Positions 1 through 6,943 of a stretch of DNA of 13,184 nt are shown one piece after another. The stretch covers positions 1 through 13,184 of the forward strand of contig CAAFXQ010000146.1 in assembly GCA_900767015.1 (NCBI GenBank), given 5' to 3'. The stretch is from Clostridia bacterium. GTDB lineage: Bacteria > Bacillota > Clostridia > Oscillospirales > Acutalibacteraceae. Below the pieces are notes generated by a model that was given only the letters and a program-made list of their open reading frames with translations, had not been told where the DNA came from and ran no database searches. The position numbers and the translations under genes were made by a program. Positions within the stretch are counted from its first letter, which is position 1; each line of letters opens with the position of its first letter.

Positions 1-109
1 AAAAGCCGTAAATTCCGTTTGTGAACTGACCGTCTTTCGTACTTAAAAGCTTGATGCCGTAAAACGCACGGTTGACGATGCTGTTTCCGTCAATTACAAG
101 AAGTCTCAT
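1..109 (-). CDS. polA: DNA polymerase I, N-terminal fragment (runs off the window edge)
   Basis: The reverse strand encodes 36 residues from an ATG at 109, beginning MRLLVIDGNSIVNRAFYGIK and continuing in frame to the window edge. This is the start of the 5'-3' exonuclease (FEN-like) domain of bacterial DNA polymerase I. The Asp in the VIDGN motif (residue 7) is the first conserved metal-binding acid of that domain, and the NRAFYG segment is also typical. A G-rich SD sequence (GGGGG, about 115-120) precedes the start. The promoter at 141-169 lies just upstream, giving a short leader. The gene is divergent from valS. Only the first few percent of a protein usually 850-900 residues long is visible, so polymerase and proofreading domains cannot be judged. 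A stand-alone 5'-3' exonuclease is the main alternative. Confidence 0.85.
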   Translation of the reverse strand, partial: MRLLVIDGNSIVNRAFYGIKLLSTKDGQFTNGIYGF

Positions 110-140
110 CAAATAGCCCCCGTTAAAACATATTATATTG

Positions 141-169
141 ATTATAGCATAACCGAAAACAAAGGTCAA
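141..169 (-). promoter_or_regulatory. polA promoter (sigma-A type, extended -10)
   Basis: Read on the minus strand, a -35 TTGACC (164-169) is followed by a 17-base spacer and a perfect -10 TATAAT (141-146). The spacer ends in TGC, which makes an extended -10. Transcription would start near 134, about 25 bases ahead of the polA ATG. Confidence 0.8.
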
Positions 170-233
170 ATAAGACAGAGCGGTAAACAAGCAAAAGTTC
201 CGAAGATATTTCGTTTTTTCAAAGTTCCGACCC

Positions 234-262
234 TTGACACAGCCCGTTCTTTATGCTAAAAT
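234..262 (+). promoter_or_regulatory. valS promoter (sigma-A type, extended -10)
   Basis: A consensus -35 TTGACA (234-239) is separated by 17 bases from -10 TAAAAT (257-262), which is preceded by TGC. Transcription should start near 268-270, directly before the T-box leader. The promoter diverges from the polA promoter, about 65 bases away. Confidence 0.85.
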
Positions 263-268
263 CACAAG

Positions 269-503
269 GATAAAACAAAACGGCGCTGAACAAGAGGAGT
301 AACGCTTCGGTTTCTTACAGAGAAAAGGCGGTCGGTGCAAGCCTTGAAGAAAAAAAGTGTGAAGGTCGCTTGGAAGCCTCGGGAAGAACGGCGAAAGCCT
401 ATTAGACCCCGGAATAAAAGAGTGCGAAGCGAAAGCTTCGAATTCAGGTGGTACCGCGAAGTAATGCTTCGTCCTGATTACGGGACGGAGCGTTTTTGTT
501 TTT
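269..503 (+). ncRNA. T-box riboswitch (valine, tRNA-Val sensing) leader of valS
   Basis: This is a full T-box leader. Stem I can be drawn. CAAG (291-294) pairs with CTTG (369-372), and ACGCTT (302-307) pairs with AAGTGT (355-360). Between them the specifier loop has AGGAGTA on the 5' side and GAAGGTCG on the 3' side. In the usual GAA-N-codon-purine layout the specifier is GUC (365-367), a valine codon. The distal CAGAGA (about 318-323) and GGTGCAAGCC (about 334-343) match the AG-bulge and GNUG elements. A GAAA-capped hairpin sits at 425-440. The T-box core TGGTACC (449-455) is the bulge that reads the uncharged NCCA end; its fourth base U would pair with discriminator A. The antiterminator is TCAGG (444-448) with CCTGA (473-477) plus GCGAAG (456-461) with CTTCGT (467-472). 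It shares bases with the terminator, so uncharged tRNA-Val should turn valS on. Confidence 0.95.
466..503 (+). terminator. T-box regulatory terminator of valS
   Basis: GCTTCGTCC (466-474) pairs with GGACGGAGC (483-491) with one G-U pair, followed by GTTTTTGTTTTT. It competes with the antiterminator for bases 467-477, which makes it the regulated switch of the leader. Confidence 0.9.
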
Positions 504-534
504 ATGATTATAACTTAAAAGGAGTGTATAAAGT

Positions 535-3156
535 ATGGCAAAAGAGCTTGCAAAGCAGTACGATCCGAAAAACGTTGAGGACCGTATTTATCAGACCTGG
601 CTTGACGGAAATTATTTCCATGCCGAGCCCGATCCCGAAAAGAAACCGTATACCATCGTGATTCCCCCACCGAACATCACCGGTCAGCTTCACATGGGTC
701 ACGCCCTTGACAATACGCTTCAGGATATCCTGATCCGCTTCAGAAGAATGCAGGGCTATGACACCCTCTGGGTTCCCGGAACCGACCACGCTTCAATTGC
801 AACCGAAGCCAAAATCGTTGCCGCAATGAAAGAAGAAGGCATCACGAAAGAGGACATCGGCCGTGAGGGCTTCTTAAAAAGAGCGTGGGAATGGAAAGCG
901 CAGTACGGCGGAAGAATTATCGAACAGCTTAAGAAAATGGGCTCTTCCTGCGACTGGGAAAGAGAACGCTTCACACTTGACGAGGGCTGCTCGAAGGCTG
1001 TCCGTGAGGTTTTCTGTAACCTTTACGAAAAGGGTTTGATTTACCGGGGCGAACGCATTATCAACTGGTGTACGCACTGTAAGACCTCGATTTCCGACGC
1101 CGAGGTTGAATATGAAGAGCACGACGGTAACTTCTGGCACTTCAAATATCCGTTCAAGGACGGAAGCGGCTATATTGAGGTCGCAACCACAAGGCCCGAA
1201 ACGATTCCCGGCGATACCGCCGTTGCCGTTCACCCCGACGATGAACGCTACAAGGACGTCATCGGAAAGACGGTCGTAATCCCCGTAATCGGACGTGAAA
1301 TCCCGGTTGTTGCCGATTCCTATGCCAAAATGGACAAGGGAACCGGTGCGGTTAAAATCACTCCGGCGCACGACCCGAACGACTTTGAAGTAGGACTTCG
1401 CAATAACCTGCCCGTAATCAACGTCATGACCGACGACGGCTTCATGAACGAAAAAGCCGGCAAGTACGCCGGTATGAGCCTCATGGAGTGCCGCAAAGCG
1501 ATTGTAAAAGACCTGACGGATGCCGGTGCCCTCGTTAAAATCGAGCCGACCAAGCATGAGGTAGGCTCGTGCTACCGCTGTCATACGGTTGTCGAGCCGA
1601 GAGTTTCCAAGCAGTGGTTCGTTAAGATGAAGCCGCTTGCCGAGCCGGCGATTAAAGCTGTCAAGGACGGCAAGACAAAGTTTATCCCCGAACACTTCGA
1701 CAAGATTTACTTCAACTGGATGGAAAATATCCGTGACTGGTGTATCTCCCGTCAGCTTTGGTGGGGTCACCGGATCCCTGCCTGGTACTGTGAGGACTGC
1801 GGCGAAATCACCGTAAGCCGTGAGGATCCGACGAAGTGCTGTAAGTGCGGAAGCGAGCACATCACACAGGATCCCGATACGCTCGACACCTGGTTCTCGT
1901 CCGCTCTGTGGCCGTTTTCAACCCTCGGCTGGCCGGACAAGACGCCCGAACTTGCCCACTATTACCCGACAAGCACGCTTGTTACAGGCTACGACATCAT
2001 CTTTTTCTGGGTTGCGAGAATGATTTTCTCCGCCTGCGAGCAGATGGGCGAGGTTCCGTTCGACACGGTCTTTATTCACGGTATCGTCCGTGACGAGCAG
2101 GGCAGAAAGATGTCGAAATCTTTGGGCAACGGCATTGATCCGCTGATTGTTATCGACAAATACGGCGCAGATGCCCTCCGACTGACGCTTGCAACGGGCA
2201 ACAGCCCCGGAAACGATATGCGTTATTCCGAAAAGAAGGTTGAGGCAAGCCGCAACTTTGCCAACAAGATATGGAACGCCGCAAGATTCATTCTGATGAA
2301 CCTTGACGAAAACGAACCGGCACCGCATATTCCCGACGAGCTTGCGCTCGAGGATAAGTGGGTACTTTCACTCTTCAACAAGCTTACAAAAGAGGTTACG
2401 GATAACCTTGAAAAGTTTGAACTTGGTATCGCCGTTTCGAAGCTTTACGACTTTATCTGGGATATTTTCTGCGACTGGTATATCGAGCTTGCGAAGATCA
2501 GACTTCAGCAAGGCGGCGAAAAGGCTGCGCAGGTCAAGGCGGTTCTGGTCTACGTCATGAGCGAAACGCTCAAGCTTCTTCACCCGTTCATGCCGTTCAT
2601 CACCGAAGAAATCTGGCAGACGCTTCCGCACGAGGGCGAAACGATCATGAAGGCCCCGTGGCCGGTATATAGCGAGAAGCTGATTTTCGACGAGGACGAA
2701 GCAAAGATGGAAATCATCATGGAGGCCATCCGTGCCATCCGTAACCGCAGAGGCGAAATGAACGTTCCGCCGTCAAGAAAGGCGCACGTTTATATCGCTT
2801 CCGACAAGACGGAGGAATTCGAAACCGCAACGGTCTTTATGCAGCGACTGGCTTCCGCTTCCGACGTCACGGTCGGCGAAAGCTTTGACATTCCGAACGC
2901 CGTCAGCATCGTCACCGCCCACGCAAAGATTTATATCCCGATGGGCGACCTTGTTGACTTCGAGGCGGAGAGAAAGCGACTGACCAAGGAAAAGGAAAAC
3001 GCCGAAAAGAAGCTTGCGCAAATCAACAACAAGCTTTCGAATCCGGGCTTTTTGAGCAAGGCACCGCAGCAGGTTGTTGACGGACAGAAAGCCGAAGCGG
3101 AAAAGCTCAGCGAAAAAATCAAGATGATTGACGAAAGCATTTCGCAGTTAGGTTAA
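535..3156 (+). CDS. valS: Valine--tRNA ligase (ValRS)
   Basis: This cytoplasmic class I aminoacyl-tRNA synthetase charges tRNA-Val with valine using ATP. The protein has 873 residues, normal for the family. The HIGH-type signature HMGH is at residues 53-56, after PPPNITGQL, and KMSKS is at 525-529. Between them lies the editing (CP1) domain, with the TTRPET motif near 218-223 and the GTGAVKITPAHDPNDFEVG stretch near 269-287. Cys pairs at 346/349, 419/422 and 435/438 suggest a zinc-binding insert. The WCISRQLWWGHRIPAWY block (402-418) is typical of ValRS/IleRS. The last 70 or so residues are charged and helical, matching the ValRS C-terminal coiled coil that contacts tRNA. The start is set by AAGGAG at 519-524. 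Expression is controlled by the T-box upstream, and a strong terminator follows. Confidence 0.98.
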   Translation: MAKELAKQYDPKNVEDRIYQTWLDGNYFHAEPDPEKKPYTIVIPPPNITGQLHMGHALDNTLQDILIRFRRMQGYDTLWVPGTDHASIATEAKIVAAMKEEGITKEDIGREGFLKRAWEWKAQYGGRIIEQLKKMGSSCDWERERFTLDEGCSKAVREVFCNLYEKGLIYRGERIINWCTHCKTSISDAEVEYEEHDGNFWHFKYPFKDGSGYIEVATTRPETIPGDTAVAVHPDDERYKDVIGKTVVIPVIGREIPVVADSYAKMDKGTGAVKITPAHDPNDFEVGLRNNLPVINVMTDDGFMNEKAGKYAGMSLMECRKAIVKDLTDAGALVKIEPTKHEVGSCYRCHTVVEPRVSKQWFVKMKPLAEPAIKAVKDGKTKFIPEHFDKIYFNWMENIRDWCISRQLWWGHRIPAWYCEDCGEITVSREDPTKCCKCGSEHITQDPDTLDTWFSSALWPFSTLGWPDKTPELAHYYPTSTLVTGYDIIFFWVARMIFSACEQMGEVPFDTVFIHGIVRDEQGRKMSKSLGNGIDPLIVIDKYGADALRLTLATGNSPGNDMRYSEKKVEASRNFANKIWNAARFILMNLDENEPAPHIPDELALEDKWVLSLFNKLTKEVTDNLEKFELGIAVSKLYDFIWDIFCDWYIELAKIRLQQGGEKAAQVKAVLVYVMSETLKLLHPFMPFITEEIWQTLPHEGETIMKAPWPVYSEKLIFDEDEAKMEIIMEAIRAIRNRRGEMNVPPSRKAHVYIASDKTEEFETATVFMQRLASASDVTVGESFDIPNAVSIVTAHAKIYIPMGDLVDFEAERKRLTKEKENAEKKLAQINNKLSNPGFLSKAPQQVVDGQKAEAEKLSEKIKMIDESISQLG

Positions 3157-3171
3157 TCGTCAACTTGCACA

Positions 3172-3212
3172 AACACCCCGACGAATTATTGTGTCGGGGT
3201 GTTATTTGTTTT
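3172..3212 (+). terminator. valS intrinsic terminator
   Basis: AACACCCCGAC (3172-3182) pairs perfectly with GTCGGGGTGTT (3193-3203), an 11-bp GC-rich stem with a 10-base loop, followed by the T-rich tail ATTTGTTTT. It lies 15 bases after the valS stop. Confidence 0.92.
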
Positions 3213-3242
3213 AATGAATCGTTAATTATTTGTTATTGATTT

Positions 3243-3251
3243 TGCTATATT
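3243..3251 (+). promoter_or_regulatory. Possible extended -10 for the gene at 3308
   Basis: TGC-TATATT at 3243-3251 has the same extended -10 form as the clearer promoters here, and it lies in the AT-rich gap between the valS terminator and the next gene. The -35 is weak (TTAATT at 3222-3227, 18-base spacer). Confidence 0.5.
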
Positions 3252-3307
3252 ATATTCGTGAAAAAAAGTTTTTTCATATTTCATGATTATAAGGAGAAGA
3301 GAAGAAA

Positions 3308-4405
3308 ATGAACGATTTATTCACCTTAATTGCAAAAAAGTTTTTTGTCATTACCTCTGCGCTGATACTTGCCTTGAGTATCACGGGAGCTCCGAAAATT
3401 GCCGAAGACGGTACGGTTTCGTCAGATCTCAGTCAGACGAGCGTCATTGAAAGCAAAAGACCGTATGATATCGGGTTAAAGGATTTTTACGAAAAATCCG
3501 AGGACGCTTTTGTCATTCCCGGACTCAACGAGGGTTTTATTCCGCAAGGCCTTTTTTATGACGAAGCACATGACGTTTTTCTGATTTCGGGCTATTATGA
3601 AAATAAGGTCTTGCCGTCCAAGGTGATTTTACTTGACGGAGAGGGAAGCTTCATCAAATCGGTTTCCGCTGTTTATCAGGACAACGGAAAGAACTCCTTC
3701 GGTCATTTCGGCGGAGTTGCGGCGTTCGAGGACAATGTATATGTCGCAACAACGGGAGTAACGCTTGTGCTGTCTCTTTCGGACATCATAAACGCCGAAA
3801 ACAATGCGAACGTTACAATAAAGAAAAGTCTTTATACCGACGTCACCTGTTCGTATGTCAACGTCTGTGACGGCGTGCTTTATATCGGAGAATTCAAGGA
3901 TAAGACGGTTGACGGCGCACTGAAATCCCCTCATAAGGAAATGTCGAAAGCCGGCGAAATCTTTTATTCACGTTGTAATGCGTTCCGGCTTGAAAGCGGC
4001 AGTGCGTGCGGAATCCGGGCTGACATGATTGATGAAGAGGGCAATATTACCCCCGACTTTGCGTTTACTTCGCCCTTAAAGGCGCAGGGCATGGCAAGAC
4101 TATCGGACGGCAGAATTGTTTACACCTGTTCGGAAACGAACCTGACCAATTCCAATGTTTATGTTTTTGAAGACTCCGCAAAAGGGGAGCCTGACAAGAC
4201 GCTCGTTATCAACGGAAAAGACGTGCCGCTTTATTACTGTACACTGTGCGACAGGCTGGCGAAGCTGAAAGCGCCCGTTATGCTTGAAGAAATTACGCTT
4301 AAGCCCGACGGGACAGCCTATATACTGTGCGAATCGGCGGCTATGAAATACCGTCACGAAAACAAAAATCCGATTGACTGCGTCATGAGTTGGGAGATCG
4401 GATAA
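3308..4405 (+). CDS. Secreted or membrane-anchored protein, probable beta-propeller fold, function unknown
   Basis: The protein has 365 residues. The N-terminus has Lys10-Lys11 followed by a hydrophobic run (about 12-28, FFVITSALILALSITGA), a signal peptide or membrane anchor. The rest is outside the cell and rich in short beta-strand blocks: GFIPQGLFYDEAHDVFLISGYY (near 75), GHFGGVAAFEDNVYVATT (near 136), VCDGVLYIGEF, QGMARLSDGRIVYTCS and LKPDGTAYILCESAAMKYR near the end. Blocks of this kind (PQGL.YD, H.GG.A.....YVA, ...G..Y...ESAA.KYR) resemble secreted beta-propeller-like proteins I recall from Firmicutes and Actinobacteria with no assigned reaction. That is recollection and was not searched. 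No catalytic motif is evident. AAGGAG at 3291-3296 supports the start. It appears to be a single-gene unit between two terminators. Confidence 0.85.
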   Translation: MNDLFTLIAKKFFVITSALILALSITGAPKIAEDGTVSSDLSQTSVIESKRPYDIGLKDFYEKSEDAFVIPGLNEGFIPQGLFYDEAHDVFLISGYYENKVLPSKVILLDGEGSFIKSVSAVYQDNGKNSFGHFGGVAAFEDNVYVATTGVTLVLSLSDIINAENNANVTIKKSLYTDVTCSYVNVCDGVLYIGEFKDKTVDGALKSPHKEMSKAGEIFYSRCNAFRLESGSACGIRADMIDEEGNITPDFAFTSPLKAQGMARLSDGRIVYTCSETNLTNSNVYVFEDSAKGEPDKTLVINGKDVPLYYCTLCDRLAKLKAPVMLEEITLKPDGTAYILCESAAMKYRHENKNPIDCVMSWEIG

Positions 4406-4419
4406 TCACTCTTAAAATG

Positions 4420-4449
4420 AATGCACCGCCGAAAAAGCGGTGCATTGTT
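4420..4449. terminator. Bidirectional terminator between convergent genes
   Basis: AATGCACCGC (4420-4429) pairs perfectly with GCGGTGCATT (4437-4446). On the plus strand the tail is GTTGTGT, which is weak. On the minus strand it is CATTTTAAG, after the ECF sigma gene. The hairpin sits between two convergent stops and probably serves both. Confidence 0.8.
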
Positions 4450-4455
4450 GTGTCC

Positions 4456-4953
4456 TTATTCGATTCCTTGTCGGGTAAGTAAATCCGAAAACTTGTTTTT
4501 GGTTTTCTGAAGTCTTGTGCGGACGGCTGATGCCGATATGCCGAGAACGCTTCCGATTTCCCGGCTTGTCAGATGCTCGGCAAGGGACAGCAGTTCCCTT
4601 TCCTCTTTCGTAAGCTCTTTAAGCGCTTTTGCGATGGCAATGGAGCGGTCAAAATCCGGCTGAAATGACGGTTCCCTTTGAGAATCCGACAGACTTTCAA
4701 CAACCGTCAGATGAGACTTTCTGTATCTGAGATAATCGTTCGCCGTATTTTTTGCAATCGTAAAAAGCCACGATTTTCTGTTCTTGATTGACGTCGTTCC
4801 GTAACTTAAAAGATACTGCCACGCCCGAAGAAAGGTCTGCTGACAAAGGTCGTCGGCGGTGTCCTTGTCAAATCGGCGGCAGAAGTAGCCGTAAATCCGC
4901 TTTCCGTATTCCGCATACAGGCTTTCGAAAAATTCCGCTCTTTCGTTTATCAT
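4456..4953 (-). CDS. ECF-type RNA polymerase sigma factor
   Basis: The protein has 165 residues, the usual size of a minimal sigma-70 of the extracytoplasmic function group, which directs RNA polymerase to a small stress regulon. Region 2 spans about residues 8-80, with the core-binding and -10 recognition block DDLCQQTFLRAW (34-45) and WLFTIAKNTANDYLR (62-76). A linker of about 25 residues follows. Region 4 spans 105-158, with the helix-turn-helix LTSREIGSVLGISASAVRTR (128-147) that would read the -35. No extra C-terminal sensor domain is present. The gene begins 6 bases after the stop of the hypothetical gene upstream and has no clear SD of its own, which suggests translational coupling. 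A terminator follows at once, so no membrane anti-sigma gene lies downstream. Its regulator is unknown; the upstream protein is the obvious candidate. Confidence 0.92.
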   Translation of the reverse strand: MINERAEFFESLYAEYGKRIYGYFCRRFDKDTADDLCQQTFLRAWQYLLSYGTTSIKNRKSWLFTIAKNTANDYLRYRKSHLTVVESLSDSQREPSFQPDFDRSIAIAKALKELTKEERELLSLAEHLTSREIGSVLGISASAVRTRLQKTKNKFSDLLTRQGIE

Positions 4954-4959
4954 GTCCGT

Positions 4960-5700
4960 TTACTTTTTGCGACCGAAAAAGCGGCAGCTTTTCTTTTGCT
5001 GTCCGAGGTCAGCGAAAACTTCTTCTTCCCGGCTCGGGTATTTTGCATACTTCTCTGCCTCGACAATACTGAATCCGACGGTGGAACGTGCTTTGACACA
5101 GCCGATGGTTTTTTTCGGGGCAATGATTTTGTACCCGGACAAAAACCGGATATCCTTTTCTTCAATCAGCTGTTCGCTGACGCTTTCGTCAAGAAAAAGC
5201 TTGTTGCCGCAGATAATCAGCGTTTTGTCCTTGAGATGACGAAGCATATCTTCGTCAACCGTTACCGAGTCTCCCCATATACTGCATTCAAAATCGTCGT
5301 CGGGCATCGTCATGGTTATTCCGTTGCAGGAGTGAATTTTGGCGGTGCAGTTTTTTGACTTGACTAAGATTCCGCTGACGTAAAAGCAGCAGTTGCCTGA
5401 GTAGCCGTCAAAGCCCTTGAGAACGCTGATACCGTTTGCTATGACAACGGCGTTGTCGGGAATGTTAAGGGAACTGATAACCGTCGTACCGTTGATATGG
5501 TAAGGTACCGCATTACCCGGAATTTTGATGGTGCTTGCCACGTTTGTCGTTTTGATGTCGGTTAACGCCTCATAATATTCCGACGGTGCGTCCGCAGGAA
5601 TCATCAGAATGGCAACATTGGTTATCGATTTGATTTTGGAAAGTGCTTTTGCGTCGTACTGTGTCAGATCTGCCAAAGCTTGATTTTTTATTTCTGCCAT
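4960..5700 (-). CDS. Conserved-looking hypothetical protein co-transcribed with the ECF sigma factor
   Basis: The protein has 246 residues from the ATG at 5700. The frame is open a little further to a TTG at 5727, but AAAGGAAG about 8 bases before 5700 sets the ATG. I do not recognise the family. There is no signal peptide or membrane segment. The middle is a run of short alternating hydrophobic stretches with a loosely repeated pattern: VASTIKIPGNAVP, VISSLNIPDNAVVIANG, CCFYVSGILVKSKNCTAKI, ITMTMPDDDFECSIWGDS. This looks like a stacked-strand (beta-solenoid) fold, somewhat like polymer-forming bactofilin-type proteins. The C-terminus is basic and Cys-containing (QQKKSCRFFGRKK). Its stop is 6 bases before the ECF sigma start, so the two are almost certainly one operon. 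It could be a sigma regulator or a scaffold; both are inference. No confident promoter was found in 5701-5780. Confidence 0.8.
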   Translation of the reverse strand: MAEIKNQALADLTQYDAKALSKIKSITNVAILMIPADAPSEYYEALTDIKTTNVASTIKIPGNAVPYHINGTTVISSLNIPDNAVVIANGISVLKGFDGYSGNCCFYVSGILVKSKNCTAKIHSCNGITMTMPDDDFECSIWGDSVTVDEDMLRHLKDKTLIICGNKLFLDESVSEQLIEEKDIRFLSGYKIIAPKKTIGCVKARSTVGFSIVEAEKYAKYPSREEEVFADLGQQKKSCRFFGRKK

Positions 5701-5779
5701 AAATATTTCTTCCTTTCGTGTTTTCAACCGGTTTCATAAAGTAAGACGGCAAACAAATAAAAAGTGTCTGCGCTTTTTC

Positions 5780-5817
5780 AAAAAAACGGACCTGCTGATC
5801 GTTTTTATCAGCAGGTC
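5780..5817 (-). terminator. Intrinsic terminator of the secreted hydrolase gene
   Basis: On the minus strand, GACCTGCTGAT (5817-5807) pairs perfectly with ATCAGCAGGTC (5799-5789), an 11-bp stem with a 7-base loop. It is followed by CG and seven T (plus-strand A at 5780-5786). It lies 8 bases after the hydrolase stop and separates that gene from the ECF operon. Confidence 0.92.
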
Positions 5818-5824
5818 TTTTCAA

Positions 5825-6841
5825 TTATTGAAACAGTGAAAGGAACAAATTGATAAAGTTTTTGAAAAAGGCAAGTATTTTCACAAAGAAATTACTGTTG
5901 CCGCCGTTTTCGCCGCTTTTTCTGTTTTCAAGCGACTGCTCGGACAGCCAGCTGATTAAACCGTCCGGATAAGTCAGCTGAATCTCTTTTCCCGTTCCGT
6001 CAACGACCGTCATATCCTTAAACTGCGTTTTGTCGTTCATGAACAGGTCGTGACAAACCGCATCCCGGGTGTTATGGGTCTCATTCTTCCCATCAGCGGT
6101 TCTGACCGTTCCGTCCGGATAATAGAGCACGCCAAAGGTTGACATACGGTTTCTTTCCGGAGCGGCGGAAATCTTTGACAGGTAGTTCCAGTTGTTTTTG
6201 ACTACTGTCTGACTGAGCGAGGGATAGGTGTCGTTTTTGCACACGCAAAGCCAGATAGGAATATTCGCAAGCTTATCAAGCTCTATGCTCGACGGATTAT
6301 AAACCGGAGAATGCGGAAAAGCGGCGGCAAAAAAGTCCGGATACGTGCTTGCCATGCGGATTGTCATCTTTCCGCCCATCGAGTAACCGCCGATATAGAT
6401 GCGGTTCATATCAATGCTGTCCTTGTGCTCGCTGATAAAGGCGTCGATCGTCTTTTTCAGCGGCTTAATATAGGTGTCGTCCCACGCAACCTTTATACCG
6501 GTCTGACAGCGGGGCAAAAGCAGATAGGCACCGCCGGCGTTTTGGAAGCGTGCCTGATATTCGTCGCTTGACCAGTAAGCGATATCACAGTTATCAAGCT
6601 GATGACCGGGATAATCGCCCGAGCCGTTTCCGTGAACCAGGACAACAAGCGGATACTTGACGGCGTTATCCTCTTTGACGGGAGAATAGTAAACATAATC
6701 GAGAGCGGATTCGCCCGATTGAAACTGTGCTCTCAAAGCGGGAAGACCTGCTTTTTCACTGATCGCACCGGCTGAAAAAGCCATGCCGATACAGGATAAA
6801 AGAACAAGTACAGACAGCAAAACGGAAATTGTTTTTTTCAT
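5825..6841 (-). CDS. Secreted alpha/beta-hydrolase (esterase/polyhydroxybutyrate-depolymerase-like)
   Basis: The protein has 338 residues. A classic signal peptide (KK at 2-3, hydrophobic 5-22, cleavage near AFSAGA 21-26) sends it out of the cell. The fold is alpha/beta-hydrolase: an oxyanion loop HGNGSGDY at 70-77, the nucleophile elbow GYSMGG at 152-157 with Ser154, a probable acid Asp204 in CKNDTYPS, and a probable His264 in AVCHDLF. The layout resembles the feruloyl/acetylxylan esterase and PHB-depolymerase-like group, so the substrate may be a plant polysaccharide ester, but specificity is not readable. After about residue 308 comes a Gly/Asn linker and a hydrophobic, Phe-rich tail (FFVKILAFFKNFINLFLSLF, 318-337) that could hold the enzyme at the membrane. 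AGGAGGTG precedes the ATG. A TATAAT on the minus strand (6872-6877) may be a -10, but no good -35 accompanies it. Read-through from murD, 102 bases upstream without a clear terminator, is also possible. Confidence 0.9.
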   Translation of the reverse strand: MKKTISVLLSVLVLLSCIGMAFSAGAISEKAGLPALRAQFQSGESALDYVYYSPVKEDNAVKYPLVVLVHGNGSGDYPGHQLDNCDIAYWSSDEYQARFQNAGGAYLLLPRCQTGIKVAWDDTYIKPLKKTIDAFISEHKDSIDMNRIYIGGYSMGGKMTIRMASTYPDFFAAAFPHSPVYNPSSIELDKLANIPIWLCVCKNDTYPSLSQTVVKNNWNYLSKISAAPERNRMSTFGVLYYPDGTVRTADGKNETHNTRDAVCHDLFMNDKTQFKDMTVVDGTGKEIQLTYPDGLISWLSEQSLENRKSGENGGNSNFFVKILAFFKNFINLFLSLFQ

Positions 6842-6943
6842 AAAAAAGCACCTCCTGAAGATTACCGATTTATTATATAATACATAAATCAGGCAAATGC
6901 GACAGAAAGGTGTCTTTTATTTTAATAAATCATGAATAAAGCC

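Noticed and set aside
335..661. 108-codon frame running from the T-box into valS
   Set aside because: It crosses the riboswitch and terminator, then overlaps valS out of frame; no coding evidence.
874..1860. Long minus-strand open frame of 328 codons opposite valS
   Set aside because: It is antisense to a well-conserved synthetase, has no SD or family signature, and reflects codon bias of valS.
5701..5727. TTG start nine codons upstream for the protein beside the ECF sigma factor
   Set aside because: The extension contains the SD sequence (AAAGGAAG) of the ATG at 5700.
5731..5736. TGAAAC on the minus strand as an ECF-type -35 for autoregulation
   Set aside because: A matching -10 would fall on the SD of the gene at 5700, leaving no room for a leader, and no CGT-like -10 is present.
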